The translations under genes were made by a program, and so were the position numbers. DNA of 64,000 nucleotides from [Phialemoniopsis] sp. UDSM-2020. Its lineage: Eukaryota; Ascomycota; Sordariomycetes; Thyridiales; Thyridiaceae. A model generated the notes under the pieces. It was not told the DNA's origin. It searched no databases and was given only the letters and a program-made list of their open reading frames with translations. Location of the stretch: the NCBI GenBank assembly GCA_018873225.1, contig JAEILZ010000007.1, forward strand, positions 3,658,001 to 3,722,000. The letters run 5' to 3'. Position 1 is the first letter of the stretch, and each line of letters starts with the position of its first letter. Of this stretch, positions 55,508-64,000 are shown one piece after another.

Positions 55508-57390
55508 CTACCAACTATACCTAAATTCCTTGTCTTCCTTGTCTGTCAGATCCGTCTTAAAGGCGCCGTAATTGTCCAGTAGGACATGTCCGTGTGCTGC
55601 AGAAGTCCCAGTAGCGTTATTGTCGGTACTGTCCCTCTTCTTGTTATCAAACATACAGGTGAGCCGGTAGCCGATCACCACGACGAACAGCAGACACCAT
55701 GTGACGATGCTTGTGACAACTCCGTTGAAATATCTCGGTGACACAGTCCACAATTGAGGAGACCCAATGCATCCGGCGCAGTAACCGATGAAGAACATGG
55801 CGCTGACGATAGAACGCTTGGTGTTGCCCTTGACGTTGGAGGCGGTCAGGGACAGAAGAATTGACATGGGTGCTGTGATACAAGAAGCCTATTTCATAGT
55901 AAGCAAGGGGGCAAAGAATCGGTTTCTCCAAGCCGGGCTGGGACGTACAAGCCATGATGCAGCAATCATTCCCCATCCCGCAGAGAGTGACAATTTGTAG
56001 AGCAGAACACAACCAGCGAGCGGTGGGAGGATCAGGGCGAGGACAACGAAGGTGCGGTTGCGAGGGAGCATCCAACAACCAAAGACGCCAATCCATAGGA
56101 AGGCGATCTGCACCGCTCCTGACGGGGCGGTGTACAGAATTGTTTGGTATTTGTCGTACCCGATCGACTTGATCACCAAGGACGCAAACTGTGACAGTAA
56201 ACCTTCTATTAGCATTTCCTCGAGGACTAGGGTATGACCTTGGAGGGTTTACCGTCAGGACAGGCGATTGCATAGTTACAAGGACACCAAACCAGAAGAC
56301 GAACCACGCCTTGGGGTCCAGAAGGGTCTCCTTCAGCTGGCCCAGGGAGAAGGACGTCTTGTCACCACCCTCGCGGTCCCTAACCATGCGCAGTGATAGA
56401 ACTTCCTTCTCTCGCGGGCTCAGGAACCAGGCGTCGGCGGGTCCATTTGGCATAAGGATGTAGAAAACTACGCCGGTGGCCGAGGTCAGAGCGCCGCAGA
56501 TGAGGAAGAGAGTTCGCCAAGGCTGGAGTGCCAGTGAAGTGTTTTTCGCGATGCCGTAGGTGAGCAAGCAACCAATGATTTGTGCTAGCCCGTTCATAGT
56601 TACCCAGATACTGTGCATGGACTGTCAGTATAAACCATGATGAAAGCGCTTTGTGGCGGGGGACCTACCCGGTACGCGTAGCATGCTCGTTCTTGCGATA
56701 CCAGATGGAGGTCATGGTAACAAATGCAGGAGATACGGCGCCTTCGGAGAAGCCGAGCAGGAATCTGACCGCGGCAAATCCGGCAAAGTTCTTTGGCGCG
56801 GCAAGACACATGCAGACAGCGCCCCAGACGATCCTTTTGTTGTGTCAGCTTGAATTAATTTAGAGGTTTCGAAGACTACCTACACAGTCACGCCGACGAA
56901 TTTCGTAAGATGAAATCGACTCATCAAATATATGAAAGGATATTCGGCGACAAGCTGACCGACGTAGAAGATCGAGGAGCACCACGAGTATTGTACGCTT
57001 GTCATGTTGAGATCGGTGATCAGGCCAAAGACCTGAAATGGTTTTAGTCGGTGACTCGGACAATACAGTGAAGGAAGCTCGGGACTTACGCTCGCGTAAC
57101 TGAGACTCTGTTTATCTAGGTATTGCAGGAAGAAGACGAAGCACATCTGGCTTGCTAGTTAGCCCTCTGTTCAAGCCTCTGTGTGGCGGGAGGCCGCAGT
57201 CATCTCCTCGTACCATGGGTAGAATTGTCATGTCGATCTTTCTCAACACTCTCCTCTCCTCCTCAGGCGTGTAAGAATCTGGCGTCAACTCGACGACGTC
57301 ACCTGGCTTCTCGTCGTGACCCATGACGTTGTTCTGCGGTCCTGGAGCTACCTCCTGGGTGGTAGACTTGGACTCCGTTGGCGCTTCCAT
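55508..57390 (-). CDS. MFS anion:cation symporter (Dal5/allantoate-permease-like)
   Basis: Seven exons (57390-57214, 57146-57090, 57032-56884, 56833-56669, 56610-56253, 56188-55949, 55888-55508) give 508 aa, with all joins in frame. Signatures of the ACS family: an acidic N-terminus with RRVLRKIDMTILPM, FLQYLDKQSLSYAS in TM1, RFLLGFSEGAVSPAFVTMTS, NGPADAWFLSPREKEVLSLR in the central loop, GYDKYQTILYTAPSGAVQI and SNVKGNTKRSIVSAMFFIGYCAG near TM10. Family members carry allantoate, nicotinate, pantothenate and other organic anions. It faces a Zn2Cys6 regulator across a 648-bp divergent promoter, a common arrangement for inducible uptake genes. Confidence 0.9.
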
Positions 57391-58038
57391 GACTTGATAG
57401 AGCGTGATTCGTTGTAGTTTTCCGCGACTGGGAAGGCTCAGGATGTCTGTGACAGAGGGTGTAGATCTCAGGAAGGCAAACAGTGCCGTGAACAGAGTAG
57501 CATCTCCTACTTAAATCCGGCCTGGAGGGCGGAGAGCATCACAGGGGTTCGGTGGGACCGGATTGATAACACGCGGGGAAGTGGCAGACTGCCGATAGAG
57601 CATGTCAGAGATCCGACGGCGAAGAATCCCGGTAGGTTGTCTCGAGATCAACGCCCGCACGCTCTCCAGGATGGGTTAGTGGCTGGGCATCTGCCCAGAT
57701 TACCCCAAGTTGAACCCTGGTTGATGAACAATCCCTGCCTCCACCAAATGGTTGGACCGGCATTGAGGTTCCTTGCGCGACTCGGACTTGGCCCATGATG
57801 GCTGAAAAATCGTTCTGTATCTCCACTACCCTAGCAGGGTCTAGTGTAAGCCACTAGCCATCGGCTAGCTGCCCTCTACTTTCTTCTGCCCTGTGAGGGG
57901 CGCATCCGACACCTAGAGTCTCAACCCTTATCATCGGCAACCTGGCCGTCCATCCCTCCCGTGTTCGGTCGCCTGAATACCGAGAATCGACTCCAGCTCG
58001 GCCATCACAGTTCAAGTCAGTGCCTGGTCACACAAGCG
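57391..58038. promoter_or_regulatory. Divergent promoter of permease and regulator, four HGATAR sites
   Basis: HGATAR cores at 57395-57400, 57564-57569, 57593-57598 and 57928-57933 (the last as TTATCA), about twice the chance number. Suggestive of nitrogen control, but weaker than the promoter at 44835-45618. Confidence 0.35.
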
Positions 58039-60561
58039 ATGACCATCCCTGCCGCCACGCGACGCCGTAGGCATCGCAGGGTAGCAGACGCGAACAGGAA
58101 GCGCGCCCCACGAGCGTAGGTGAGCCATAGGCCTCAAATCTTACGTACCTGCGAACTGAGGCGTTTTGTAGGTGCCATCTCTGCAAGGCCAGGAAATCCA
58201 AATGTATCGAGACCACGTCGGGTACATGTCAGCGATGTCTACGGCATTCGCTACTTTGCCAATATGAGCGGTATGCCGACCAATTGCCATGTGGAATTGA
58301 AAGATCGCAATTGCTGAAGAACAGACATGACATGTCCAGAGGAAGCAGTCCACTGGGAGAAGAGGCTCCGTCTCCAGTCCAGAATCGGAGGCCCGACAAT
58401 GGCATCGTCAGCATGGGATCGAACTCAGCCGTGGCCGAGACGAGCCCGGAAGGAATCTTCGCCATGAACAATGGTAAGTAGCCTACACCACAGTGACTCT
58501 TGTCGCTACTTCCGACTGATGTCGCATTCCTGGTAGATCCGACTCAACGCACTGTCTGGCCGCGGTTTCTGTCCAGGCTCCGCGAGGCGTTCTCGTTGGA
58601 TGTTCAGCCCACACCGGAGGGCGACAAGATGATGCTTATGCAGGCGGTAAGCAGGATATCCCAAAGCTAAAGGTGATCTCATGCCTGACAGTTTAGTAGC
58701 ATGCCGTGCGCACCCCATCGATCCCAGCTGCAGAGTTGCAGCGATTACGGAGAGCCGTCGACAGATTTCCTCCTCAGCCTGTAGCGGACTTCTTGTTATC
58801 CGTGTGCATTGATCACGGCACCGACAGCTTCTTCTACTTTGACCAAGCCCAACTGCTTTCGGACATCCTCGAGTTCTACGCCGATTCAACATCACCTCTT
58901 CGATCCGACCCTACGTTCGTATGCATGGCACATGCTGCCCTTGCCTTGGGAAGCCAGTGGACGACTATGGCGAAGCCCGACACCTCGGGGTCATCCCTAC
59001 CACTTGAAGATGACGATCCGGGCAGGATATTCTACGATGAAGCGCGCGCTCTCATCCCAGACATCATGGACCGACCATCTATACGTTGCGTTCAGGCGCC
59101 GTACCTGATGGGTGTATATCTCCTACCATCCAGTGCGATCGGGTCGTCGTACATGTACATGGGTATTGCGCTAAGAAAGGCACTCGCTCTGGATTTGCAC
59201 CTGGACACAGACGACCCTTTGTTGAGCGAGAGAGACAGGGAAACACGTCGGAGAGTATGGTGGTCGCTTTATGCTTTGGAACGGTAGGTTACCGGCCGCT
59301 TGAATCTGAGATCCGTCAAGTACGTTAACGTGTTATTAGCTCGATAACAGTCAAGCTGGACAGACCTCGGTCGATCAGCAGAGACATCATCACAGTAGCA
59401 CTTCCGAAATCTTACCCACCTTTGGACAGCACTCAGAAGTTCGACAATCTTGAACATCAGATTGCGGATGCAAAGCTAGCTCTCATCTTAGATAAGCTAG
59501 GAGACCTCAGGTACGACTACATTCCTCAAGCTTGGCCTTTATTATTCTTTCACCTCTCCCAGGGTCTGCCAATTGCTAACATCCAGACCCTTGTGCTTTA
59601 CGCCGCTTTTAGTGACGACACCGTCTCTGTGAAAAGACTTGAAGCTGAGCTCAAAGAATGGAAAGCCGCCCTCCCACTATCGTTCAAACTCGAGAGTCTC
59701 GATCCAAAAGGGTCATCGTACAGAGCCGTGTTTCACCTATACCTTAATTATTACTATGCCTGGATTGCTATTGGCCGAGTGTCTGTGGTTACCGTTGTCA
59801 GGGCCCAGTTGCGGCAGAGGCTGGGCGGGGAGACACTGTTACCACAGATCACCCAGAACGTCGAAATGTTGTCCAAGTCCTGTATCAAGGCGGCAAAGAA
59901 GATGCTAGCACTATTTGAGGAGATCCGGCGCACTGGTAATCTAACGAGATTCTCGTTCACCGACTTTCAGGGGAGCAGCACTGCCATCATCATCTTATTA
60001 CTCGCCGGCATCCTCGAGAGAGACTCACAATATGAATCGCGAGTCCAGCTCGGGCTGGACTGTCTACGAAAAATGGCCGAGGGAAACAGCACAGCCAAAA
60101 TGGGTGTTTCTTTTGTCGAAGCTCTGCGTTCCATCGCAAATGAAGCTGCGGCTAAACTTCAGGCCGCACAGCAGTCCTTTCGAACTTCATCTCCACCGCC
60201 GGCAGAACAAGCCTCGGCATACAATAGTTGGCTAGCCTGGTTGTCCGCGGCGAATGCTACCCAGAGCGGTACGGTGTTGTCGTCAAGTCAGTCGGTGGTG
60301 GAGGAGCCAACTACGTCACAGGACCCGAACAACACCTCCTGGACCCTTGGGCATTCACTCCCTGGGCCTCTGCCCTGGGAAGGAGAACCCTCCCTCCAGC
60401 AAGTGACCTCGCAGTCCCTTTCAGCTCCAATGCAGGAGATCACACCAGACCATGCCGCCAATCTTGATCCTTATCTGTTCACCACACCATTCCCATTTGA
60501 AGACGACCAAGTCTACCTGATGGGGCTGACGGGCATGGATGTATTGAATTTTGCAGAGTAG
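58039..60561 (+). CDS. Zn2Cys6 transcription factor with fungal-specific domain
   Basis: Five exons (58039-58115, 58172-58473, 58537-58646, 58700-59283, 59340-60561) give 764 aa. The zinc cluster begins at the first splice junction (RA|CHLCKARKSKC): Cys27, 30, 37, 45, 48 and 55 in C-x2-C-x6-C-x7-C-x2-C-x6-C. A Ser/Pro-rich linker follows, then the fungal-specific domain (PF04082): LLSVCIDHGTDSFFYFD, MGIALRKALALDLHLD and RRRVWWSLYALERSITVKLD, where the fourth splice restores the conserved ER.......R segment. A further 102-nt intron (59511-59612, no stop) may exist; removing it joins GDLS to DDTVSVKRLE and gives 730 aa, which looks more natural than the hydrophobic insert. Probable regulator of the flanking permease and amidohydrolase. 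Confidence 0.85.
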
Positions 60562-60653
60562 CGTGTATCATATGTACCTTTAGCATATCTACGTGAAATG
60601 AATTAAAGGACTCCCGATTCCGCTCGGTACGAGGATTCGTTGAATTACACATG

Positions 60654-61991
60654 CTATAATGTTGCCTTTACTCGAACTGGAACGGCAGCATCCTCTACTG
60701 CGTTCTCCCAGCGACTCTTGTAGATGCGTCCCCCCTTCATAATCATAAGCACATTCTCCTCAGGCCGGTCAAAGATTGTGACGTCCTCCAGCGGATTCTT
60801 TTCCAGAACCAGGATATCTGCCGCAAAGCCCTCCTTCAGCTGACCCAGCTCGGTCTCGCGCCTGAGCATCTTCGCAGGGTTGATGGTCGCGCTTTGTAGC
60901 ACGGCCAATGGGCTAAGAGCCTGGCTGCGCAGGGCAAATTCGTAAGTCTGAGCAGCACCCAAGGGACCCAATAAGTCAGAGCCATAGCATAGCGTGACCC
61001 CAGCCTCGCTCGCAATGCGCAGCGCTTCTAGTCCGGCCTGCAGAACCTCGATGTTCTTGAGTGCGCTTTCCTGGGGCAGGTAGCCCTCCCACTTGGGATC
61101 GGACATCTCGGCGTACGTGACCAATGTTGGAGTCAAGAAGCAGCCCTTGCGGGCGAGAAGCTCCGCCGTCGGGGGATCGATAAAGTTGCCGTGCTCGATT
61201 CCCTTGGCGCCGTTCTCGACGCAGTGCCTGATGGCGCGCGGCGTGTACGCGTGCGCCGTCACGTACACGTTGGCGTTGTCGGCGCACTCTGCGATGGCCC
61301 GGATCTCCTCCCCGGTGAACTGCAGCTGGTCGATGCGGTCCGTCGGGCTCGACACGCCGCCGGAGCCCATGATCTTGATGAAGTCGGCGCCCATGCGCAC
61401 CTCCTCGCGCACGGCGGCCATGCACTCGGCGACGCCGTTGCATAGGCGGCCGAGGCCCGTCGTCGCGCCGCCGCAGCACGCGCTGTGGTCGTGCGGGCCC
61501 CGGTAGTCGGCGTGGCCGCCGGCCTGGGAGAGCGCGTGGCCCGCGATGAAGAGCCGAGGGCCCGGGAAGACGCCGTCCTCGATGGCCTCCTTGAGGGCGA
61601 AGAGGGCGCCTCCGCAGTCGCGCACCGTGGTGAAGCCGCGGTGCAGCATCTGTGCGCAGACGTAGGGCTGGCGGAGGAGGGACACGTCGGAGGGGTTGCC
61701 GAATGCCTTTGACAGATCCTCATAGCCGGGCACGGCCATAAGGTGTACGTGGGAGTCTATGAGGCCTGGGCAGAGATATTTGCCGTGGCAGTCGATGACT
61801 TGGAACTCTGAGGATTCTTCCGTGTCAGCGGCGGGCGAAACGGATGTGATGTTGCCATTCTCGACCTTGACGTCGACATTCTCAAGTAACGATCCAGTCG
61901 CCACGTCTACAACATTCGCTTTGGAGAGAATGTAGGCCTTGGGTGGTGAACGCGTCCAAGGTTTCAGCCTGATTTCCTTTTCCGTGGCCAT
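60654..61991 (-). CDS. Metal-dependent amidohydrolase (imidazolonepropionase/prolidase-like)
   Basis: Intronless, 445 aa from the ATG at 61991. An amidohydrolase-superfamily TIM barrel is shown by the metal ligands in order: His81-x-His83 (GLIDSHVHLMAV), Lys206 in ADFIKIMGSGG (possibly carbamylated), His247 (VTAHAYT), His267 (GIEHGNF) and Asp339 (CYGSDLLG). The N- and C-terminal beta segments (SKANVVDVATGSLLENVDV and GFAADILVLEKNPLEDV) form the small composite domain. This branch includes Xaa-Pro dipeptidases and enzymes that cut amide-linked compounds. There is no signal peptide, so it is cytosolic. Its 3' end is 92 nt from the regulator's 3' end, so the two are convergent. Confidence 0.92.
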   Translation of the reverse strand: MATEKEIRLKPWTRSPPKAYILSKANVVDVATGSLLENVDVKVENGNITSVSPAADTEESSEFQVIDCHGKYLCPGLIDSHVHLMAVPGYEDLSKAFGNPSDVSLLRQPYVCAQMLHRGFTTVRDCGGALFALKEAIEDGVFPGPRLFIAGHALSQAGGHADYRGPHDHSACCGGATTGLGRLCNGVAECMAAVREEVRMGADFIKIMGSGGVSSPTDRIDQLQFTGEEIRAIAECADNANVYVTAHAYTPRAIRHCVENGAKGIEHGNFIDPPTAELLARKGCFLTPTLVTYAEMSDPKWEGYLPQESALKNIEVLQAGLEALRIASEAGVTLCYGSDLLGPLGAAQTYEFALRSQALSPLAVLQSATINPAKMLRRETELGQLKEGFAADILVLEKNPLEDVTIFDRPEENVLMIMKGGRIYKSRWENAVEDAAVPVRVKATL

Positions 61992-62431
61992 GGTTTCTTG
62001 GTGAAGGTGTAAATAATACCAGAGATAGTCACGCAAAGAAGTGTCTGTACTAAGCCCGTGTATATAATAGGAAGGATTCGCATCTTCGTGTTGTCGTTGT
62101 CCCGAACACGCCAAGAGAAGGTGTGGCACCTATCCGATGTGGGGATGGCAGATTGCCGAGAGACTGGGACGGCACTGAGTGGCCATCTTGCCGATATCCA
62201 ATCCCTACTCTGGAATCCCTGCGACGGGCGCGCGCCCTGTTTAATCAGGAACTCGACCCGCGCTGGGCAAATAGTCCTGTTTCAGAAGAGGGTAGGACAA
62301 AAGTACAAGGTTTCAAGTCTGTGCCATGTTGAAATCATTTCCCATTGCACTAAACTACCTATTTTGACATACTTTGCCATTGGAATATCATCCTGATTGA
62401 CTTCCCCACGGTGTGTGGAGAAAGCGAGACT
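61992..62431. other. Tandem spacer
   Basis: About 440 nt between the VOC gene stop and the amidohydrolase ATG, both on the minus strand. It carries a TATATAA-like run at 62061-62067, some 70 nt upstream of the amidohydrolase ATG. No gene. Confidence 0.45.
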
Positions 62432-62917
62432 TCACTTATCTGCCTGTTCGAGAACAAAGTGCACGGCTTCAATATTGTGACCAAGTGGATCCAGGACAAA
62501 CGCTGCATAATACCCAGGCGCGTAACGTTCTCCAGGTTCGCCGTTGGGGATCCCTCCGGCTTTGCTGAGCGATCAGCCTCGTTAGCATCGTAATAAGGTG
62601 GTTGTGCGGGACGATTTTACAAACATGGCATTCTGGTACCATTCATCCACCTTCTCCCTGGTCTCGGCGGCGAATGCAACATGCGCGCTGCCAGAAGGGG
62701 GCTTGACGTCAGACTTAGTTGCATCCACCTTGGGAAGCTCTGTATCTTGGCAGTGCAGCCAGAAATCGGGGCCAGAACAACCCGTCATGCCGAACATGGT
62801 AGGGAGGTCATCCATGAAGACTTTGTAGCCCATTGGCTTCAAGATGGTCAGGTAGAAGGCCTGCATCTCCTTGAAGGTGCTAGGTCCAGTGGGCAGAGAG
62901 ACGTGGCTGAGAGGCAT
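62432..62917 (-). CDS. VOC-fold (glyoxalase/bleomycin-resistance type) protein
   Basis: Two exons (62917-62625, 62564-62432) give 141 aa, a normal length for a one-domain VOC protein. Conserved features: SHVSLPTGPSTFKEMQAFYL at the N-terminus, GPDFWLH, SGSAHVAFAAETREKVDEWY, then across the splice KAGGIPNGEPGERYAPGYYA and AAFVLDPLGHNIEAVHF. The donor is GTTTGT rather than GTRAGT, but only this site joins the frame. VOC proteins bind a metal through His/Glu residues and act as lyases, isomerases or dioxygenases; the exact role here is unknown. It is in tandem with the amidohydrolase. Confidence 0.85.
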
Positions 62918-63365
62918 GATTCAATGAGTACAGTTCATCAAAGAGTCATTGACAGGAGTGGTTGTTGGGAAAGATGGAAAGGAGACAACTTTATGGCTGC
63001 AAGACAAGGGTTCATGGCGATTTCTTATAGTATTTGACCACATACAGCAGCACCAATTGTTCGATAGTTGCCCACCAACAGCGTAGTGTTTAGTCCATGG
63101 ATGGTGGGAAACCCGAAAACCTTAGACCAACGCCACGCGCCGATACTTTAGGCAGCCTTTCCTAGTTTACCTTTTTAGTTCCAGTAACAGGAATTAAATG
63201 CCAGTGCTCGAGAAACGCAACGTGAACACGATGCTTCCGCTTGCACACATCTACCCAGTACTCTGCATGCCCTTGGTGTGAACAGAAGTCTTCCTGTGAA
63301 CCACGCCAATGCCGTGTCTCATGGTTGCAGTCGACAAGTGGCAGACATGCGGCCTTCAATGGCGA
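62918..63365. other. Intergenic, nothing recognised
   Basis: Promoter side of the VOC gene and 3' flank of the glucosidase. No gene. Confidence 0.4.
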
Positions 63366-64000
63366 CTATGCTTTGCGCACGACGTGCTTCCATATCTCAG
63401 CCACTGATTTGGACGAGTCCTTTGGGATTCGTCGACACCCATCCTTCCGGTCCACATACGTCACACCAAATTGTGGTCCATATCCCATATTCCACTCCAG
63501 GTTGCTTTTCGAGGTGTTAGTCCGTAACCTATATCAAGATGCAGATCCTCGCAGAACTCACTCCAACAAGCTCCAGCAATGATAGCCCGCAATCTTGGCA
63601 CCGTGCTCTTTGACAACGTCACAGAGCGCCCCAATGTAGAGGTCGTAGAATTTTTGGCGGTGCACATCGTTGATGATATCCTCGAGAGGCATCGAAGATT
63701 CGTGCTCGACCGGGTAGCCGTTTTCATAGACGTAGACTTTGAGACCCAAAGGCTTGGCGTAGGTCTTCCAGACGTGGGTGAGCATCTTGCCAAAACCCCA
63801 AGGGACTATTGCTCACATCAGCATCTGCAGATCGATCATACTAGGCGGAGATGCGATGAAAACCCTACCCGTATGCGGATGACCATTCTCTCCACGGCGG
63901 CCAATTGCCTTTCCATCCTTGTAGTGTGTCTTTTCCACATCATCGAGATCACGAAAGTTTGTCACGGTGTAGGGGTCGTGGAGTTTGCCCGTCGCGTACA
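63366..64000 (-). CDS. GH1 beta-glucosidase, 3' part (gene continues beyond the window)
   Basis: The visible part has three exons (64000-63869, 63805-63562, 63504-63366) and encodes the C-terminal third of a family GH1 retaining glucosidase. The nucleophile loop VYENGYPV carries the catalytic Glu of the (I/V)xENG motif, and YHCWSLL joined by splicing to DNLEWNMGYGPQFG gives the conserved aglycone-site WSLxDNxEW motif. The protein ends SVAEIWKHVVRKA without a signal or retention motif. Upstream residues PWGFGKMLTHVWK match the start of the last barrel repeats. Intracellular GH1 enzymes of ascomycetes hydrolyse cellobiose and other beta-glucosides and take part in cellulase induction. The start and acid/base Glu lie outside the window. 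Confidence 0.93.

Noticed and set aside
61093..61506. Long frames on both strands across the amidohydrolase
   Set aside because: Shadows of the G/C-rich coding sequence on the minus strand, which has all the metal ligands.
1..64000. CRISPR arrays, bacterial operons or ribosome binding sites
   Set aside because: Introns and gene families show fungal nuclear DNA. No regularly spaced direct repeats were seen.

Overview
The window is nuclear DNA of a filamentous ascomycete (Pezizomycotina; a Sordariomycete-like relative is my inference). Introns are short (mostly 50-75 nt), start GTRAGT and end YAG, with CTAAC/CTGAC-type branch sites. The gene content fits: two HET-domain proteins, two Zn2Cys6 regulators, an AA9 copper monooxygenase, a GH1 glucosidase, WSC/LysM proteins and many major-facilitator and APC permeases. 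I rebuilt 27 protein-coding genes by hand-splicing; exon joins were accepted only when they kept frame and restored family motifs. I saw no tRNA, rRNA, intact transposon or CRISPR array.

0-24.7 kb: a secreted protein of unknown family, a 2EXR protein, a xi-class glutathione transferase, a DUF3632 protein and a HET-domain protein; then a secreted PHP-type phosphoesterase, a sugar transporter, an AA9 LPMO, a large four-exon HET-domain protein, a DHCR24-like FAD oxidoreductase, an acyltransferase-3 membrane protein and a secreted Pro-rich repeat protein. A 3.3 kb stretch without a convincing gene follows (24.7-28.0 kb).

28-41 kb: a secreted aspartic protease with an altered first active-site motif, a small Cys-rich protein, a BAHD-type acyltransferase, an amino-acid permease split into 16 exons, a phytanoyl-CoA-dioxygenase-like enzyme, and a Zn2Cys6 regulator whose zinc motif appears to be completed by a 3-nt microexon.

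41-50 kb: a hydantoinase A/DUF917 fusion (993 aa) diverges from an NCS1 nucleobase/hydantoin-type permease across a 784-bp promoter with seven HGATAR (AreA-type) sites. The Zn2Cys6 regulator lies just beyond the hydantoinase 3' end, and an SDR dehydrogenase sits next to the permease. The arrangement suggests an import-and-hydrolysis module for a cyclic amide used as nitrogen source.

50-64 kb: a LysM plus triple-WSC surface protein, a second sugar transporter, an alpha/beta hydrolase, a Dal5-like permease divergent from a second Zn2Cys6 regulator, a metal-dependent amidohydrolase, a VOC-fold protein and the 3' part of a GH1 beta-glucosidase that runs off the window. This looks like a second catabolic neighbourhood.
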